Below, piece after piece: positions 20,140-32,716 of a stretch of 64,000 nucleotides of DNA. The notes below the pieces were generated by a model that searched no databases, was not told the origin of the DNA, and saw nothing but the letters and a program-made list of their open reading frames with translations. Source of the stretch: Triangularia verruculosa (taxonomy: Eukaryota > Ascomycota > Sordariomycetes > Sordariales > Podosporaceae); contig MU863989.1 of the NCBI GenBank assembly GCA_033296885.1, positions 58,164 through 122,163 on the forward strand, read 5' to 3'. The translations under genes were made by a program, and so were the position numbers. Each line of letters begins with the position of its first letter. The stretch's first letter is position 1.

Positions 20140-22260
20140 ATGCATTCCCTCATTCGCCCCAATGCCTGGGTCGGCCTCAAGCTCCCATCGGGATCAACCA
20201 AAGTAATACAGCTCGTCCCTGATACGTATGTCTTCCTCTTCCGTCCTCGGCCATTTTCGTTGCGACGGCCCGTTGCGCGGTCCACGTTCCTTACCTGACA
20301 GGGAAACAACAGAACAATTTCACTAGGAAAATACGGCGCGTTTCCTGCGAACCTTGTCCTCGGCCGCCCTTATCATCTCACCTTCGAGGTGCTAGACAAG
20401 ACCCCCGACGAGAGCTTTTCGCGTCTCCGAGTTGTGCCACCCAGCGAGCTCCACGCCGAAGCCATTGCCGAGGAAGACGAGGCCGAAGGGAACGCCGCTT
20501 CGGCAACCAACGGAGCCAATCAAGCCGTAGTCACTGCGACCGAGGGAGAAGAGTTCAGCCTGGTGGACGAGAAGGGTAACGTCGTTGCCCGATCCGGCCG
20601 CGAAGTTATCGACGATAGCGCCATCCAGACCCTCACCCAAGACGAAATCGAGGAGCTCAAGAAGGAGGGGAACAATGCTGGCAAGGATGTCATCGCGAAG
20701 CTGATGCTCTCGCATACGGCCCTCGACCAGAAGACGACGTTCAGTTTGGCCAAGTACAAGTTACTCAAGACGAAAAAGTATATCCGCCGGTTCCAGGTCG
20801 TCCCCATCGACGTCGCGAGCTTTGCCCAGTGGCAATTGGAGGAAAAAGATGCCAGCAAGATCATGGACTTGCGCGCCGAGATGTTTGGGCTCGTTGGGTG
20901 TTGGGGTAATGTTCATTTTGGTGGCGAGGACAGCATGATGGACGATCCTCACTCTCGGACGGATCAGGGGGAGGAAACGTGTGTTCCTGTTCAGCCAGAT
21001 GAACTCAAGGGGAGATGGCTGGTGGTTGATGATACCTGTGGTATGCTGGTGGCAGCCATGGCCGAGAGGATGGGCGTGTTATACCCGAAGGAGGACGATG
21101 ACGAAGAGCCGATGGTACCAGAGGCCAAAGAGGAGGTCAAGACTGCAAAGCCGACTCAGAACAGTGTCGCGCACGAGAATGCCGATGTTGAAATGTCTGA
21201 TGCCGTACCAGAAACGACGGTGCCAGAAAGACCCAAGACGACAGCCACCAACAAAAAGCAAAAGGTCAGACCAAAGGGGTCTGACTTTGTCGTTCCACTT
21301 TCCCAGACCAACACTCTCACCGTCATTCACAGCACCAGCCAGCCAAACCTGTCGCTTCTGAATTACTGGAATTTTGACATCACAGCGCCCAACCACCCGC
21401 CCCATCCTCTTCTGAACCACCTCCTGAACCTCACTTGGCTCCAGCTCCTGAAGCCGGAGCTCGATACCTCGTACTCGACGCCACCACCGACTGCATCGGC
21501 AGAAGAGCTTGCTTCATGGAAGCCCAGCCGGCGAGGCAACTTTCACCGCAAGCGCCGCCGATTCGCGCGCACTCGGTACATTGTTGACTCGACGCGCGCA
21601 GGCAACTTCTCGGGTCTCGTAAGCGCTTCGTCAATGGACCCCATCTCTATTCTCAAGCACACCCTTCCCTTACTATCCGGTGGCGCTCCGGTCGCCATCT
21701 ACTCGCCCTCCATCGAGCCACTGGCTGCCTTGGCGGACTGCTTCAGCGTACCACGACGCACCGCCTGGACAAGCGGGAATGTGCCCGAAACGGCGGGGAA
21801 GAGCCTGGAGGAGTTGGAGCGTTGGGAAGGAAACGAGCAGTTCCCATTGAATCCTACTTTACTACAGGGCGTGAGCATACAGACCAGCCGTGCCAGAAGA
21901 TGGCAGGTGTTGCCCATGAGAACACACCCCCTTATGACGGAGCGCGGAGGGGCGGACGGATACGTCTTCACCGCGTGGAGGGCCAAGCCAGCCGAGGGGC
22001 GAGTGGAAGCCAGGGGCAAGTTCAAGAAGATCCAGCCTAGCAGCAGCAGGAAGGCTGTCAGGACGGAGGAGGACAGCACACCAGCTGAGACGCCGGCAGC
22101 GACAGAAGAGGACGATTCCGCTACGGCTGCAAAACGGAAGAGGGCTGACACGTTGCCGTCATTGGACACGGAGGGGTCTTCAGCTCCTGAGAATGTAGAG
22201 GCAGGTGACGTCGCTTCACCTACGAAGAAGCGGAAGGTCGATGGTGAAGTGGAGGTATAA
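20140..22260 (+). CDS. TRM6: TRM6, non-catalytic subunit of tRNA m1A58 methyltransferase
   Basis: TRM6 (yeast GCD10) pairs with TRM61 to methylate A58 of tRNAs in the nucleus, needed above all for initiator tRNA-Met stability. Exon 1 (20140-20225) encodes the typical start LIRPNAWVGLKLPSGSTKV, and exon 2 (20313-22260) resumes with TISLGKYGAFPAN and LVLGRPYHLTFEV. The acceptor is the second AACAG (20312); using the upstream CAG would bring an early stop. Further family features are the QDEIEELKKEG stretch, TFSLAKYKLLKTKKYIRRF and WLVVDDTCGMLVAAMAERMG. A middle acidic/Lys-rich insert and a C-terminal tail with KKRKVD-like basic clusters fit a nuclear protein. The total of 677 residues is longer than yeast (478) because of low-complexity inserts. 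The catalytic partner is not in the window. Confidence 0.93.
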
Positions 22261-22444
22261 GTAATGTGTTTACCTATAGGGAGAGTCACTCAAAGGGGGT
22301 TTATAATCTCGGATACCCAGGCCCTCGTTTAGACAGCAATTGCAGAACTTAAAAAAACTAATTTTGTCTGCGCCCGCTCTTACCGCCCCTGAACCACTGT
22401 AGTACATCTGTGTGTGCTCCCCTCAGAAAAAAACAAATACACGC

Positions 22445-23196
22445 TCAAAGCCCCTTGCCCATAAACTTTCTCTTGGTGAAACTTAACCACCACTTGCTCG
22501 GCCGTGTCTCGTCATCGGCATAGACCCTCGCCAGCAACCGCTCGGCCAACTCTTGTCTGACCTGCACCATGTACTGCCTGAGGACCTCGGCGTCTTGTCT
22601 GTCACGGGGAGGCTCGTACATCTGTTTTCATTGTTTTACGCCATTAGTCCTTCTTCATTCAACTAACCGGCACTGGAAAATCATACCTGTCTCAAGGGCC
22701 AGCTCGGGTCGCCCGGGATGGCAAAGTTGGTGTCCAGCGCCAGGTTGTTCACCTCCTTGGTCGCCTCCCTCCTCGACGCCGTCGGCTTGATCTTGCCCAG
22801 GCAGTCCGAGACGAACCAGATGCCGTAAATCAACAGGCGGTCGGCATGGCCTTGGATCTCAAAGTTGCGGAAGAAGGTGTTGGCGCGGAAGAGGGCGAGG
22901 ATCTCGTCGAGTATGTCGTAGGATTCCGAGTCCTGGTCGGGGGACTCGTTCTCGGGGAGGGCCGGGTCCGGGAAGGGAAGGGGGTAGACTGGGCCGCGGA
23001 TCTTGGTTCGGAGGGGGAGGAGGGGGAAGTTGCCTATTAAACGGGGCGGGTTGGGATCCGTGTTGAACATGGAGTTGTAGGCCTTTTGATGGGAGACATG
23101 TTAGCTGGCGTGACGAAGAGGCGGTGGGAAGGACGCATCGTGGAAATAGGGGGTCAAGTGCAATGGATTTGGGTCGTGTATATTGCGTACCGGCAT
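22445..23196 (-). CDS. ARPC3: Arp2/3 complex subunit 3 (p21-Arc)
   Basis: ARPC3 is one of seven subunits of the Arp2/3 complex, which nucleates branched actin at endocytic patches. Exon 1 (23196-23191) encodes just Met-Pro, exon 2 (23082-22687) most of the protein, and exon 3 (22621-22445) the end; both introns are phase 0 with GTACGC/AAAG and GTATGA/ACAG borders. The family start (M)PAYNSMF, IGNFPLLPLRTKIRGP, NTFFRNFEIQGHADRLLIYG and the end PSKWWLSFTKRKFMGKGL are all diagnostic. The product is 192 residues, close to the human 178; a Pro/Glu/Asp insert after the RGP motif (about residues 27-50) explains the difference. It is convergent with TRM6, with about 185 bp between stops. The two-codon first exon is easily missed by gene finders. 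Confidence 0.93.
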
Positions 23197-24389
23197 CTTG
23201 ACGGCTTTGCGCTTTCAGCGGCGCGACTCTTGTTTGATGATAAATATGGAATGCGGAATGTGGTTATCGTCAGGGAGCGGGAGCTTGGAGCTTCGATGCC
23301 AGCTCGGCTTACGCAGCTTGGGTTGGTCAATCAACCGTCGCAGCCAGCCTTGCGGGGTTCCAGGTTGCTTCACCGGGCTGGGCTTGTCGCTGAACCCCTG
23401 ACGTTGAAAGTGGGTACCATGGCAGGGATGTGGCGGTGTGGCTTCTGTGGCTTGATAGAATATCTTGGCATCTTGACCCTGGTGAGCCACACGTGACATC
23501 AGAACAGTCATCACAGGCAGCCACACTTCCCTTGCGCGGCTGTGCGAGCAATGGGGCGGCGGATGTGGATAAGCACGGCTTGATTGGCCGGCTCACCCCG
23601 GCTAAACCAAGGTGATGCTTCTTGGCACTTCATCTGATGACACCAAACATTTGCGGTTTTGTGTGCCCTCCTTCTTGATCGGAGGTCACACTCAGGCAGA
23701 TAAGGTGGCCCGAGATTGTCTCGATATTGCTCGGCGACTTCCTATGCGAAGACTGAGTTCTGCCCATCTTCGCGGTGAAAACATCTCAGATCGTGAGACA
23801 CCCAGGAGCCCAAAGCCCGACGGTGACGAAAGCGTCGAGGGTTTTGGGCTCGTGGCTGGGCTGCCATGGAACACGTCGATGCCTTGGTCACAGGGGCTAA
23901 ACCGCTTTGGGCGACCATGTCACGGGATTCCGTGTACTAGCGTGTCGCTGCAACCAGCACAGTCGGCGCACAATGCGAGACTGTTGGCTGCAGAAGTGCA
24001 AAATTGTGGGCGGTCGCCACGCCCGCAGCAGGCAGGGCGGGCTCCCATCTTCTAAAGTACTGAGGGGGTTCCCGTCTCGCTCATCCCATCCCCCCGTTCC
24101 CGGTCCCAGTCGCGTTTCTTAAACTCAGCCCAGCCCAGCCCTTCGCCTTTTTCTGACAAAGAGCCACTTTCACATCATCGCAATCACCATTTCTGATACA
24201 ACGGCGACCCGTTGCTGTTGTTTACACTATCTTTGCTAATACCTTGCGATCACCTGACCGCCTTCTTTTTTTGTGTGTTCTGCTGTGGGGCCCGTTAGTT
24301 GCGTAAATCGCGTCAACGGGGCTGTCAGAACCTGGAACCCACTCAACATCCCGGTAAGCCTTAAGGCGACCACAGTCCCGATCCCCTCC
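23197..24389. other. divergent promoter region of ARPC3 and the next gene
   Basis: No gene is supported. Overlapping short frames on both strands show no domain. The region must hold the promoters of both flanking genes. Confidence 0.45.
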
Positions 24390-26011
24390 ATGCTTGCAAT
24401 TGAGTAAGTCGAAATTCCATATCAAGCATCAACAATTCCCGACAGATCGCTTGGCAACCGTTACTGACGCGCCATCTTCTTCCCCCCCGCAGCTCTCTCT
24501 TCAGCGGCAGCTTCCTGGGTCAGCTGCGCAACATCATGTCAACAACGACATCTCGCGATGCGGGCGCCTCGCCCCGTCGCATTACCGAACCCACCCCTCT
24601 GAACAGTCGCACGCCATCAACTCCGGCTCCGGAATCAATATCCAGGTCCCACCGGAAGCCGGCAAGCCCCAAGGCCCGGTCACCACGCCGTGGTCCGCGG
24701 CCCGGCCCCCGCCCTCGCATCACACGTCCCGATCCAGGCTCTCTGTACGACATCATGCACGATCATGCAGGCACATCCCTCTACGCCATGCCCATGTGCT
24801 GGACTGACCGGCACTCGGAGCTTCTTGGCGTTCACTTCGACAGGCACCCCACCATTGAGAAGCCTGTCCCGGAGAACCTTGATGGTAGATGGCTTGAGCC
24901 CTCCCATATGGCGCGCGTTTTAACCGCAGAGCTGCAGGTGCTCGTCCGGGCCGACCCATCACCTACCAAGCTCTTCTGCAAGAACCGGGCCATCAAGCAT
25001 GTCATGTCGACCCTTTTCCCCCATACCCTGTCAAAGGCGAAAACATCAGCCGAGCTCGACCTCTTCTTCGGCATGAAGGCTTTCCGAAAGGCAGTACGTC
25101 TTCCTTGTGTCTGGAAGAGCGCCGCCAGCCGTGATGCTTCGTTCGATTCCATGGCCACGCTGGATCCCCATACTCTCGGCAGGTCTGATAGTGCCGAGTA
25201 TGCGCCCAACCTTCCCATTTTGGCCTATGTCAACCGGTCCCAACTGGCTTCGATTCGAAAGAACCTCTTCCGCATTGCTGCTGGTCCCGAAGGCACACCC
25301 AACGAGCCTGTCGCCCGGTTGCAGGCCTTGCGTTCCAAGCTCTTGATCCCTGCCAACATTGACCACGACCCTTACATCGTTGCGACCCTCCTTGCTATGG
25401 CGCAGGCGCACTTTTACCGCATACCCGCCTACACTGGCAGGATGACGCCCAACAGCTCGACTCATGACAGTCAGAGGGGGGTGCGTCTGCGCATGCCGCA
25501 CTTCCGGGACATCAAGGTTCAACTCATCACCCATGACGAGGGTCAAGAAAGCGACCCTCACTTCATCGTCTATACCGCCGTCATCACAGCTGCCTTCTTG
25601 GAGAGGTTCATGACCCCACACAAGACGCCTTTTGTCGACAGCGAAGTTGGGCTTGGTATGAAGATTACCTACACGCCCGTCAAGGTCTGGCCCATTCTTG
25701 GCCTCAAGGAGCGACTTGCCAAGGCCCTCGGGCCTGAGATTTCTGGTGTGTCACCCTTTGACAACCCAGACTTCATCGACCTTCACGGCCCACTTGTCGA
25801 ACCTACGCCCGAGCAACTACCTGTCTTGACCCACATCATCAGCCAACGCAAGCTCAAACGGCGGCGTGATAAGGAAAGGCAGCCCCTAGAAGAGATGCTG
25901 AATAGCAGTTTTGAAGAGGAGCCTCCCAGCTCTGATGACCGGCCTGTGCTCAGTCCGAGTGCTAAGAGGAGGCGGACGGCACGGTCGGTCGGAACCCTAG
26001 AGGTTTGCTAG
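24390..26011 (+). CDS. uncharacterised protein with disordered basic N-terminus and nuclear-type tail
   Basis: I do not recognise this protein. The main open frame begins at ATG 24536 (491 residues). A clear intron (24404-24492, GTAAGT, ACTGAC branch-like site, pyrimidine-rich CCCCCCCGCAG) lies just upstream, and a 14 bp exon starting at ATG 24390 joins it in frame, adding 19 residues for a total of 510. The first 65 or so residues of the main frame are Ser/Pro/Arg rich and disordered. The middle (about 85-440) is a folded region with LYDIMHDHAGTSLYAMPM, DGRWLEPSHMARVL and DPYIVATLLAMAQAHFYRIP. The last 60 residues are charged, with KLKRRRDKERQ and KRRRTAR clusters that look like nuclear signals and an acidic SFEEEPPSSDD. 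It is probably conserved in filamentous ascomycetes, to judge by its folded core, but function is unknown. Confidence 0.75.
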
Positions 26012-29000
26012 GATCGATCTTCTTAGCTTTTTTTTTGCTATTATTTGCTTTCTTTTTTTTTTGTCACATCGTCATGGCACAAACAAGTGGGGGGACCGAA
26101 ACGAAAAGGAAATAAGTGTTATGGAAATTGTAAATAACGAGGGAGCGTGTTTGTGTTTTTTTTTTCTTGAGGGATTGTATGTACACGTGCTCACAGATAC
26201 CCGCCCTTTGCTTTCTACATGGCAATGGTTGGAAAACCCTGGATAACAGCATTGACGCGTCTGATACGCGTTGGAGATGATGAGGCATGGAGACAGGCAG
26301 GCGTTATGGAAGCATGACTCTGGGTTTCGGGTCACGGAGATACTGTGTAGACTTTTTCCATACCTATCATGGTATGCGCTGTTGGCCAGGGGCGAGCCAG
26401 CAATGGTTTGCCCTCGGTCTGGATGACAATGCATATTCTAAATCGACAAGATATCGCACCAAGACGTATGATGAACGTGTTTGAGATCACAAGTGACTCC
26501 ACTGCGGCATGTGGTTGGACAAGGGTGGCTAGGACCAAGGTCGTCACGGTTGCGGCCCGTTGCAGATCCCTGCGGCCATCGATGAGATCTTGCAGCGGGA
26601 ATGACATCAACTTTCTATTTCGGGGAAAAAAGAAAGGAGAGGAAGCATGGACCACATCTTGTTGTTCTGTAGGTTGAGCAAGACTTCAACATAAACAGCG
26701 GGTTCGACAACTTGTAGGGCTCTGTCATCGACCGATCCAAGTCCACAGGGTAGTTAAGTAGGTAAGTGCCTTGCTTGCTCGCTGTTTAGAGAGCTCTATC
26801 ATTGTTGCATAACGGACGTCTCTCTGTTGGCTTTTCACACTATGCTAGCTTGGACTTTTAAGAGATGAGCTCGCGTCCTTACATGACCGTTGTGTTTTGT
26901 AACAACATCAAGAGCTTTGTGAAAGTCAGGTATGCTGACCACTGCGCTGAAAGGGAAGCTATCTGTTGAATTCGGTTGCTGATGATGGGGAACAGCTCAA
27001 GTAGATAAGGTACCTTAAGTGGTAGTAAATTTAGTGAGAAGGATTCCCAGTCCTGAATCGGTGATGCTTACTTCTTTTTACGGGTAACGAAGACCCCAGC
27101 TCTGACGTCTCGGGCCTTCAGAGACCATCTTGATCCCATCTCTTCGGATCTCTGGCCGAGACCACATAGTACTCCTCTCTTTGCTTGGAGTAGGAAGGAA
27201 TCAAGAGTCCTATAGCCTCACTTGCAACGCAAGACGTCCCTGATTTAAAATTGTTTATGTTGATATGGCAAAAGTGACAGTGGTCATTTGAAAATAAAGG
27301 TGGCTAAACAACTGGAAGAGAGAGAAAGATAGTCAGGGCAACCTCCATTCCGAGTTAGACACGTAATCTTCCCGGCCGGGCATCTTCTTCACATGCTGGA
27401 AAGTACAGGCCAGAATATCGTCACATTTGAATTGCTAATCAGATCAACTGCCAACCGCCATTTGTGGAAATCTGTGAAGGACTTGTACCTGGTACATTAT
27501 AGGACGCCCTTAGTGTTGGTAGGTACCTTAGATGCGGGGTGCATTAGCTCTTCCTCTTGCTGCCTCTCCGGCGATTCTGCGGAACTGGGGGGGCAGGGCG
27601 GAGGAGGGATCTGATGGATTGGCTTGTGAAAGGGAGTGGCGTTGATTATGGGTGATGAGAGGGAGTAGGATATCCCCTTCGCAGATTATCGTGTTCGGTG
27701 TGCCAACTGTTCTTGGGCGTTTTGGGCATTCGGATGACCGGATGACCGAGCCTGATATTATCACAAAATACATGGTCCTGGAGTTTGGTGAGCGACGGTG
27801 AGCTTTTTTGACTTGAACTGACCTCTAACAAGCAGAGAAGGGCTATTCGTGTTCGCTGACTGAAGTGAAGTGCCAAGGAGCTATTTAGGGCTGGCGGAGC
27901 GACGAGTGACTTACCCAAAGGGAAGAAGAGCGCCGACTTCCCCGCAATAGCTTCCCCAGCTCTTCGGCAACCCCACACTCAGCGCAACTTCCCCAGATCC
28001 GAACTCGACCTCACCTCAACTCCCGTCCTGTCTCGTCCAACCTCCCACGTTGTGGCAGGGACCGGGCGCTGGCACATCTCTCACCGACTGCCCGACACGT
28101 TTGTTATTGTTCCGGATAGACACATAGGTACCACAGCAGTAGCTGACAGGATTCCCCCCGTCGGCAGCGCTCACGGCACCTTTATGGGCCTTTTCTTTGT
28201 ACTCCGTACAATTATTCTCTAAATGCCTCACTCTTGCTCAACGGTTCCTCTCGCCCTCACCACCATATCCTCGCTTCGTGGACACCAGGCTTCGAAGACA
28301 ACCCTCCCCTCACGTGGGACCGTTAGCTGCGCGAGTCCGGGCTGCGGGGAAACTGCTCTAGTGTACCAGCCGGGCGAGGAAATAGATCTACAGCAGTATA
28401 CTGTACACGATCTGATTACCTACTTACGGCAAGTGAGCTTTCTTTCCACCTATCCCCCCCAAGCCGAGGCTTCTCTAGCGCCAGGCACCAAAAGCTTCTT
28501 CACATGCCCCTTGTTCTCTACCGTTGAAGCACGGTTGACGACGGTATAGTGGTGATTCTTTTGAACGCCCTTCGGCCCTGTCGTCCTCCAGCTTGAGCAG
28601 CTTTTGCGACTCATACTGGATCCGCGTAAGAAACAGCGCTAGACCCTCAGTGCTACCTCCCACCGTCCGTCAGACCGCCAGATGACCAGTGGTGTACTCG
28701 GCCATTGTCATCCCCCCACGACAGGGGGATGGCCCAGCGGGTATTAGTTTTCATAGGTACCCAACCTCCAAAGACTCCCGTCGTGGTACAACCCAAGCCT
28801 TGGAGGCTTGTTAGCGCAAGACCCTGGACACAGCATCTTCCAAGTCACGCACAAACCACCAAGTAAAGGGAAATGGGCTACACACTATGTCTTCCGCTGG
28901 CTTCTTTCTCTACCGTGGGAATTCCCGGAGAGAACTCTGAACACCTGTAGAGGACGGAGGATGCTACGGTGAAAGATGCGGCTTTGAACTCGCTTTTGAG

Positions 29001-29465
29001 GTCCTGTCCTAACAGTCGTCCATGACCCGGAGTGTAACAACTCTAGAGCCGCCCAGAATGAAACCTCAAAACCAGATCGCTGCCTCTCGGAGTGGTACCG
29101 CAACGGCAGTCCCCCCCGACGCAGCCCGCGGCCGCTTGCCCATCCTGTACATATCTCCTTGATGCCAGTCAGTCAGCTGGCTTGGTGGAGGCCATGCTCG
29201 TCTACATGGGGGCTTTTTCTGGGGAAGCCCTGCCATGTCACCATGTTCTACGATGGTGGAGTGCAGTAAGGCGGGTACAAGTTCATGAGGTTGAGGTTAC
29301 AAGTGGACACAACCACAGTCGTTGTTGAACAGACGGTATATGGCGAGAGCTATATAGATCTCCTCCCTCGCCGTCCTCCCTGGACATCAGAGGTCGTCAG
29401 CCAGGGAATCTTGTCACCACCTCCCCATCCCTTCCTGCTCCCCCTCTCTTTGCCGAAAAAACACC
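26012..29465. other. 3.4 kb region without a recognisable gene
   Basis: Only short frames without domains or splice logic are seen. Poly-T runs near 26030-26065 and 26158-26167 mark the 3' region of the previous gene. Short TAGGTACCTTA-type words occur near 27520-27530. The right-hand 300 bp hold the promoter of the carboxylesterase. A non-coding RNA cannot be excluded from sequence alone. Confidence 0.45.
29351..29357 (+). promoter_or_regulatory. TATA box of the carboxylesterase gene
   Basis: TATATAG stands 115 bp upstream of the ATG at 29466, followed by a CT-rich leader. Confidence 0.5.
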
Positions 29466-31261
29466 ATGAAGGGCGTCACTACTTTCGTCGCCGCCGCGGC
29501 CCTCTTTGGCCAGGCCTTTGCCGCTCCTCCTGAGCCTCCTACTCAGGTTGTCGAGAAGAGGTCCAGGCCTACAGTCGGCATCGCCCAGGGCAATGTCGTC
29601 GGTGTCACCCGCATCAACACGGAAGCCTTCAATGGCATTCCCTTTGCGCAGGCTCCAGTTGGCCCTCTCCGCCTGAAGCCTCCTGTCAGAACCACTGCTT
29701 CCTTCGGCACCTACGATGCTGGCGGCATTGCTGCTGCTTGCCCCCAGTTCTTGGCCGACACCGACTCGGAAGACTTTCTTTCCCGGGTCATTGACGCGGT
29801 TGTCAACACTGCTCTGTTCCAAAAGGCACTCAAGATCAGCGAGGACTGCCTGAACATCAATGTGATCCGCCCTGCTGGCACCAAGGCCGGCGACAAATTA
29901 CCTGTTTTGTTCTGGATCTACGGGGGTGGTTTCGAGGTGAGCGCACTGGAGTTTCTTGTATCTGTATCGTGAGTGGCTTGGCTAACATTCCTTCACAGCT
30001 CGGCTGGAGCTCCATGTATGACGGGGGCCCGCTCGTTTCCAATGCCATGAAGGCCGGCAAGCCTTATGTGTTTGTTGCTGTCAACTATCGTGTGGGTGCC
30101 TTTGGTTTCATGCCCGGCAAGGAAGTACGCCGGGACGGCTCTGCCAACCTTGGCCATCTTGACCAGCGCATGGGTCTCGAGTGGGTTGCCGACAACATTG
30201 CTGCGTTCGGCGGTGACCCGGACAAGGTTACCATCTGGGGCGAGTCGGCCGGCGCCATCTCGGTCCTGAACCAGATGTCTCTCTACGACGGCAACATCAA
30301 CTACAAGGGCAAGCCCCTCTTCCGTGGCGCCATCATGAACTCGGGCAGCATCGTCCCTGCCGACCCCGTTGACTGCCCCAAGGGTCAGGAGATCTACGAC
30401 AGCGTGGTTGCCCGCTCCGGCTGCGGCGGTGCTGTTGACACCCTCAACTGCCTGCGCAACCTGCCCTACGAGAGGTTCCTGAAGGCCGCCAACTCGGTCC
30501 CTGCCATCTTGTCTTATAACTCGGTTGCTCTCTCGTATCTGCCCCGTCCCGATGGTGTTGCCCTGACCGACAGCGCCGACCGTCTCATCAAGGCCGGCAA
30601 GTACGCCGCCGTCCCTATGATCATCGGTGACCAAGAAGACGAGGGTACTCTATTCTCACTCTTCCAGAAGAACGTGACCACCACCAGCCGCCTCGAGGAC
30701 TATCTCAAGGGCTACTTTTTCCACGGCGCCACCACGCAGCAAATTAAGGGTCTTGTCAGCCAGTATTCCCCTCTCATCTCAGCCGGCTCTCCCTTTGGTT
30801 CCGGTATCTTCAACGAGATTTACCCCGGCTTCAAGCGCCTCGCTGCTCTCCTTGGTGACGTTGTCTTCACCCTCACTCGCCGCGTCTTTATCGAGTACGC
30901 CATTGCTGCCAACCCCAACGTCCCTGTTTGGTCCTACCTCGCCAGCTACAACGATGGCACGCCCATCCTCGGCACCTTCCACGGCAGCGATTTGTTGCAG
31001 GTATTCTACGGCATCTTGCCCAACTATGCGAGCAAGAGCATCCAGAACTTTTACGCCAACTTTGTCTACAACCTCGACCCCAACGACTCCTCGGGCGGCA
31101 CCAGCGCCAAGAGCAAGGTAACTGAGAACTGGCCAACCTGGAACACCAAGGACAAGAGGCTCATCCAGTTCTTCAACAACCGCAACGGCTACCTCAAGGA
31201 TGACTTCCGCGAGGGCGCCAAGCAGTACATTGCGAGCAATATTGATGCTCTGCACATCTGA
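29466..31261 (+). CDS. secreted type-B carboxylesterase/lipase
   Basis: Exons 29466-29936 and 29999-31261 encode 577 residues with a signal peptide (1-20), a member of the type-B carboxylesterase family that includes Candida rugosa lipase. The oxyanion motif YGGGFE closes exon 1 (about 152-157). The nucleophile elbow GESAGA gives Ser240, the acidic residue is Glu372 in DQEDEGT, and the histidine is His485 in TFHGSD, so the triad is complete. The family marker EDCLNINV is near residue 118-125, with its disulfide cysteine. The protein should be secreted and hydrolyse ester bonds in lipids or other carboxylic esters; the acyl range cannot be read off. The intron is phase 0 with GTGAGC/ACAG. No lid sequence was compared in detail. 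Confidence 0.92.
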
Positions 31262-32716
31262 GAGAGAGAGAGTGAGAGACTGGTGGAGCGGGGAGCATAA
31301 CTATGGGTTCATTTGGGAGCATTTATTTTTATTTTCATTCTTGGGATAGGTCATCATGATCATGAGCAATTACTGTGGGATTACCACCGAAAGGGGATGA
31401 TGAAAGGGGAGGTACTATTTATCAGGCCACGCCTTCAGAGATAGTCTTGTTGGCCGTGTGTCTGCTGCCGGGATATTTGTGTGTCTCGGCAGGAGTTGAA
31501 ATGAGAAAGAAGATATCAACGTTGATTGTGACCCTGACCCTTGTGATACTTGATCTGCGGTTGTTTCTTGACTGGACTTGGCTGAACTAAGCTTGTGTTT
31601 GTGGAATTAGAACCTGTAGAGACCTGAACTTTGGTCGTTTTTAAATATTACCTAGGACCCGGGAGGGCACTCATGTCGGAATGGGAAGGTGGTTTGGAAG
31701 GGTAGCGTACAATAGATTTATATCGTCAACCACATGAATTAGTGGGTTCGGAGTACCTATGTACCAGACAACAGGTCGTGATGGCTCGAGTGCGAGCCGA
31801 GGCGCGCTTCTGTCGTGTTGAGAACCTGCATTCCCTAAACGGGCGCTAGCTGGGGAGGTTCGGTATGCCTCCGAGGCTCCGAGCAATATATTTTTTCGCG
31901 AGGTTTGGTACCGGCGGGTGCAAGAGAGAGAGAACGCTGTCTTGCGTGGGATGGGTATTTATCCGGTTGTTGCCACTCGCGTTCCAGACGTAAGCCAGCT
32001 TGAGATATGAGCCATGGGCATTTTCAATCAACACGTTTCTATTTATTTGACAGTAGAAATATCTTTATTCTGATGGAGCTGGAGCCTTTTAGTCTACCTA
32101 CCTAGGCTCAGGGGCAACGAAAGGGAGGGGCGGCATGGCACTGAGCAGTTCTGACTGGTTCGGATACAGGGTTGTTGATGCAAGGCCCGGCAGAATAGAT
32201 TGCCTGCCCTTCGGGGATAAAAAAACAAGTGGGAAGGGCATTGCTTAAAATAGTGTCTCGATATAGTGGCTCTTCTGGACCTTGGTGAGAGTCTTGCCCG
32301 TTTGGGGATGACTTGGGCTGGTTCTCGTTTATTGCAAGAAGTCAGGTAAGACTGATCCGTGTTGTCTTGCAAGGAGAATGGTCCCCAATATCGACAGAGG
32401 TGCATTGCGTCCCCCAGTGAGCAAGCGATGATGCATCGACATTTCTGGAACTGGGAATCGGATGTAACTGATGGTGGCTTTCCAGGGGGGGGGGGGACAA
32501 CCTGGAATTGGGGAAAGGGCCTCGAACGGTCCACTTCGGGGATATTAACGAGGACGCTGGATGTGTCTATTTAGGGATCCAATATAAATATGAGCTCGGT
32601 CGTATGGTACCTGGCCCACCATTCTTTCTTTTCTCTCCGGTGCTGTTGCTTTCCTTGTTCCCTTTGTCGACCGTGTCCATTTCCTTGCTACGTCAGACCT
32701 AAAAAGTTCACTCAAC
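31262..32716. other. intergenic
   Basis: No gene is seen. There is a short GA run just after the stop codon of the esterase gene, a TACCTACCTAGG word at about 32095-32106, an 11 bp G run near 32487, and the TATA box of the peptidase gene. Confidence 0.45.
32583..32590 (+). promoter_or_regulatory. TATA box of the S53 peptidase gene
   Basis: TATAAATA is 134 bp upstream of the ATG at 32717, within a typical fungal promoter distance. Confidence 0.5.

Noticed and set aside
28223..28549. A 108-codon plus-strand open frame in the 3.4 kb gap
   Set aside because: No domain or convincing signal peptide, and no supporting splice structure; probably chance.
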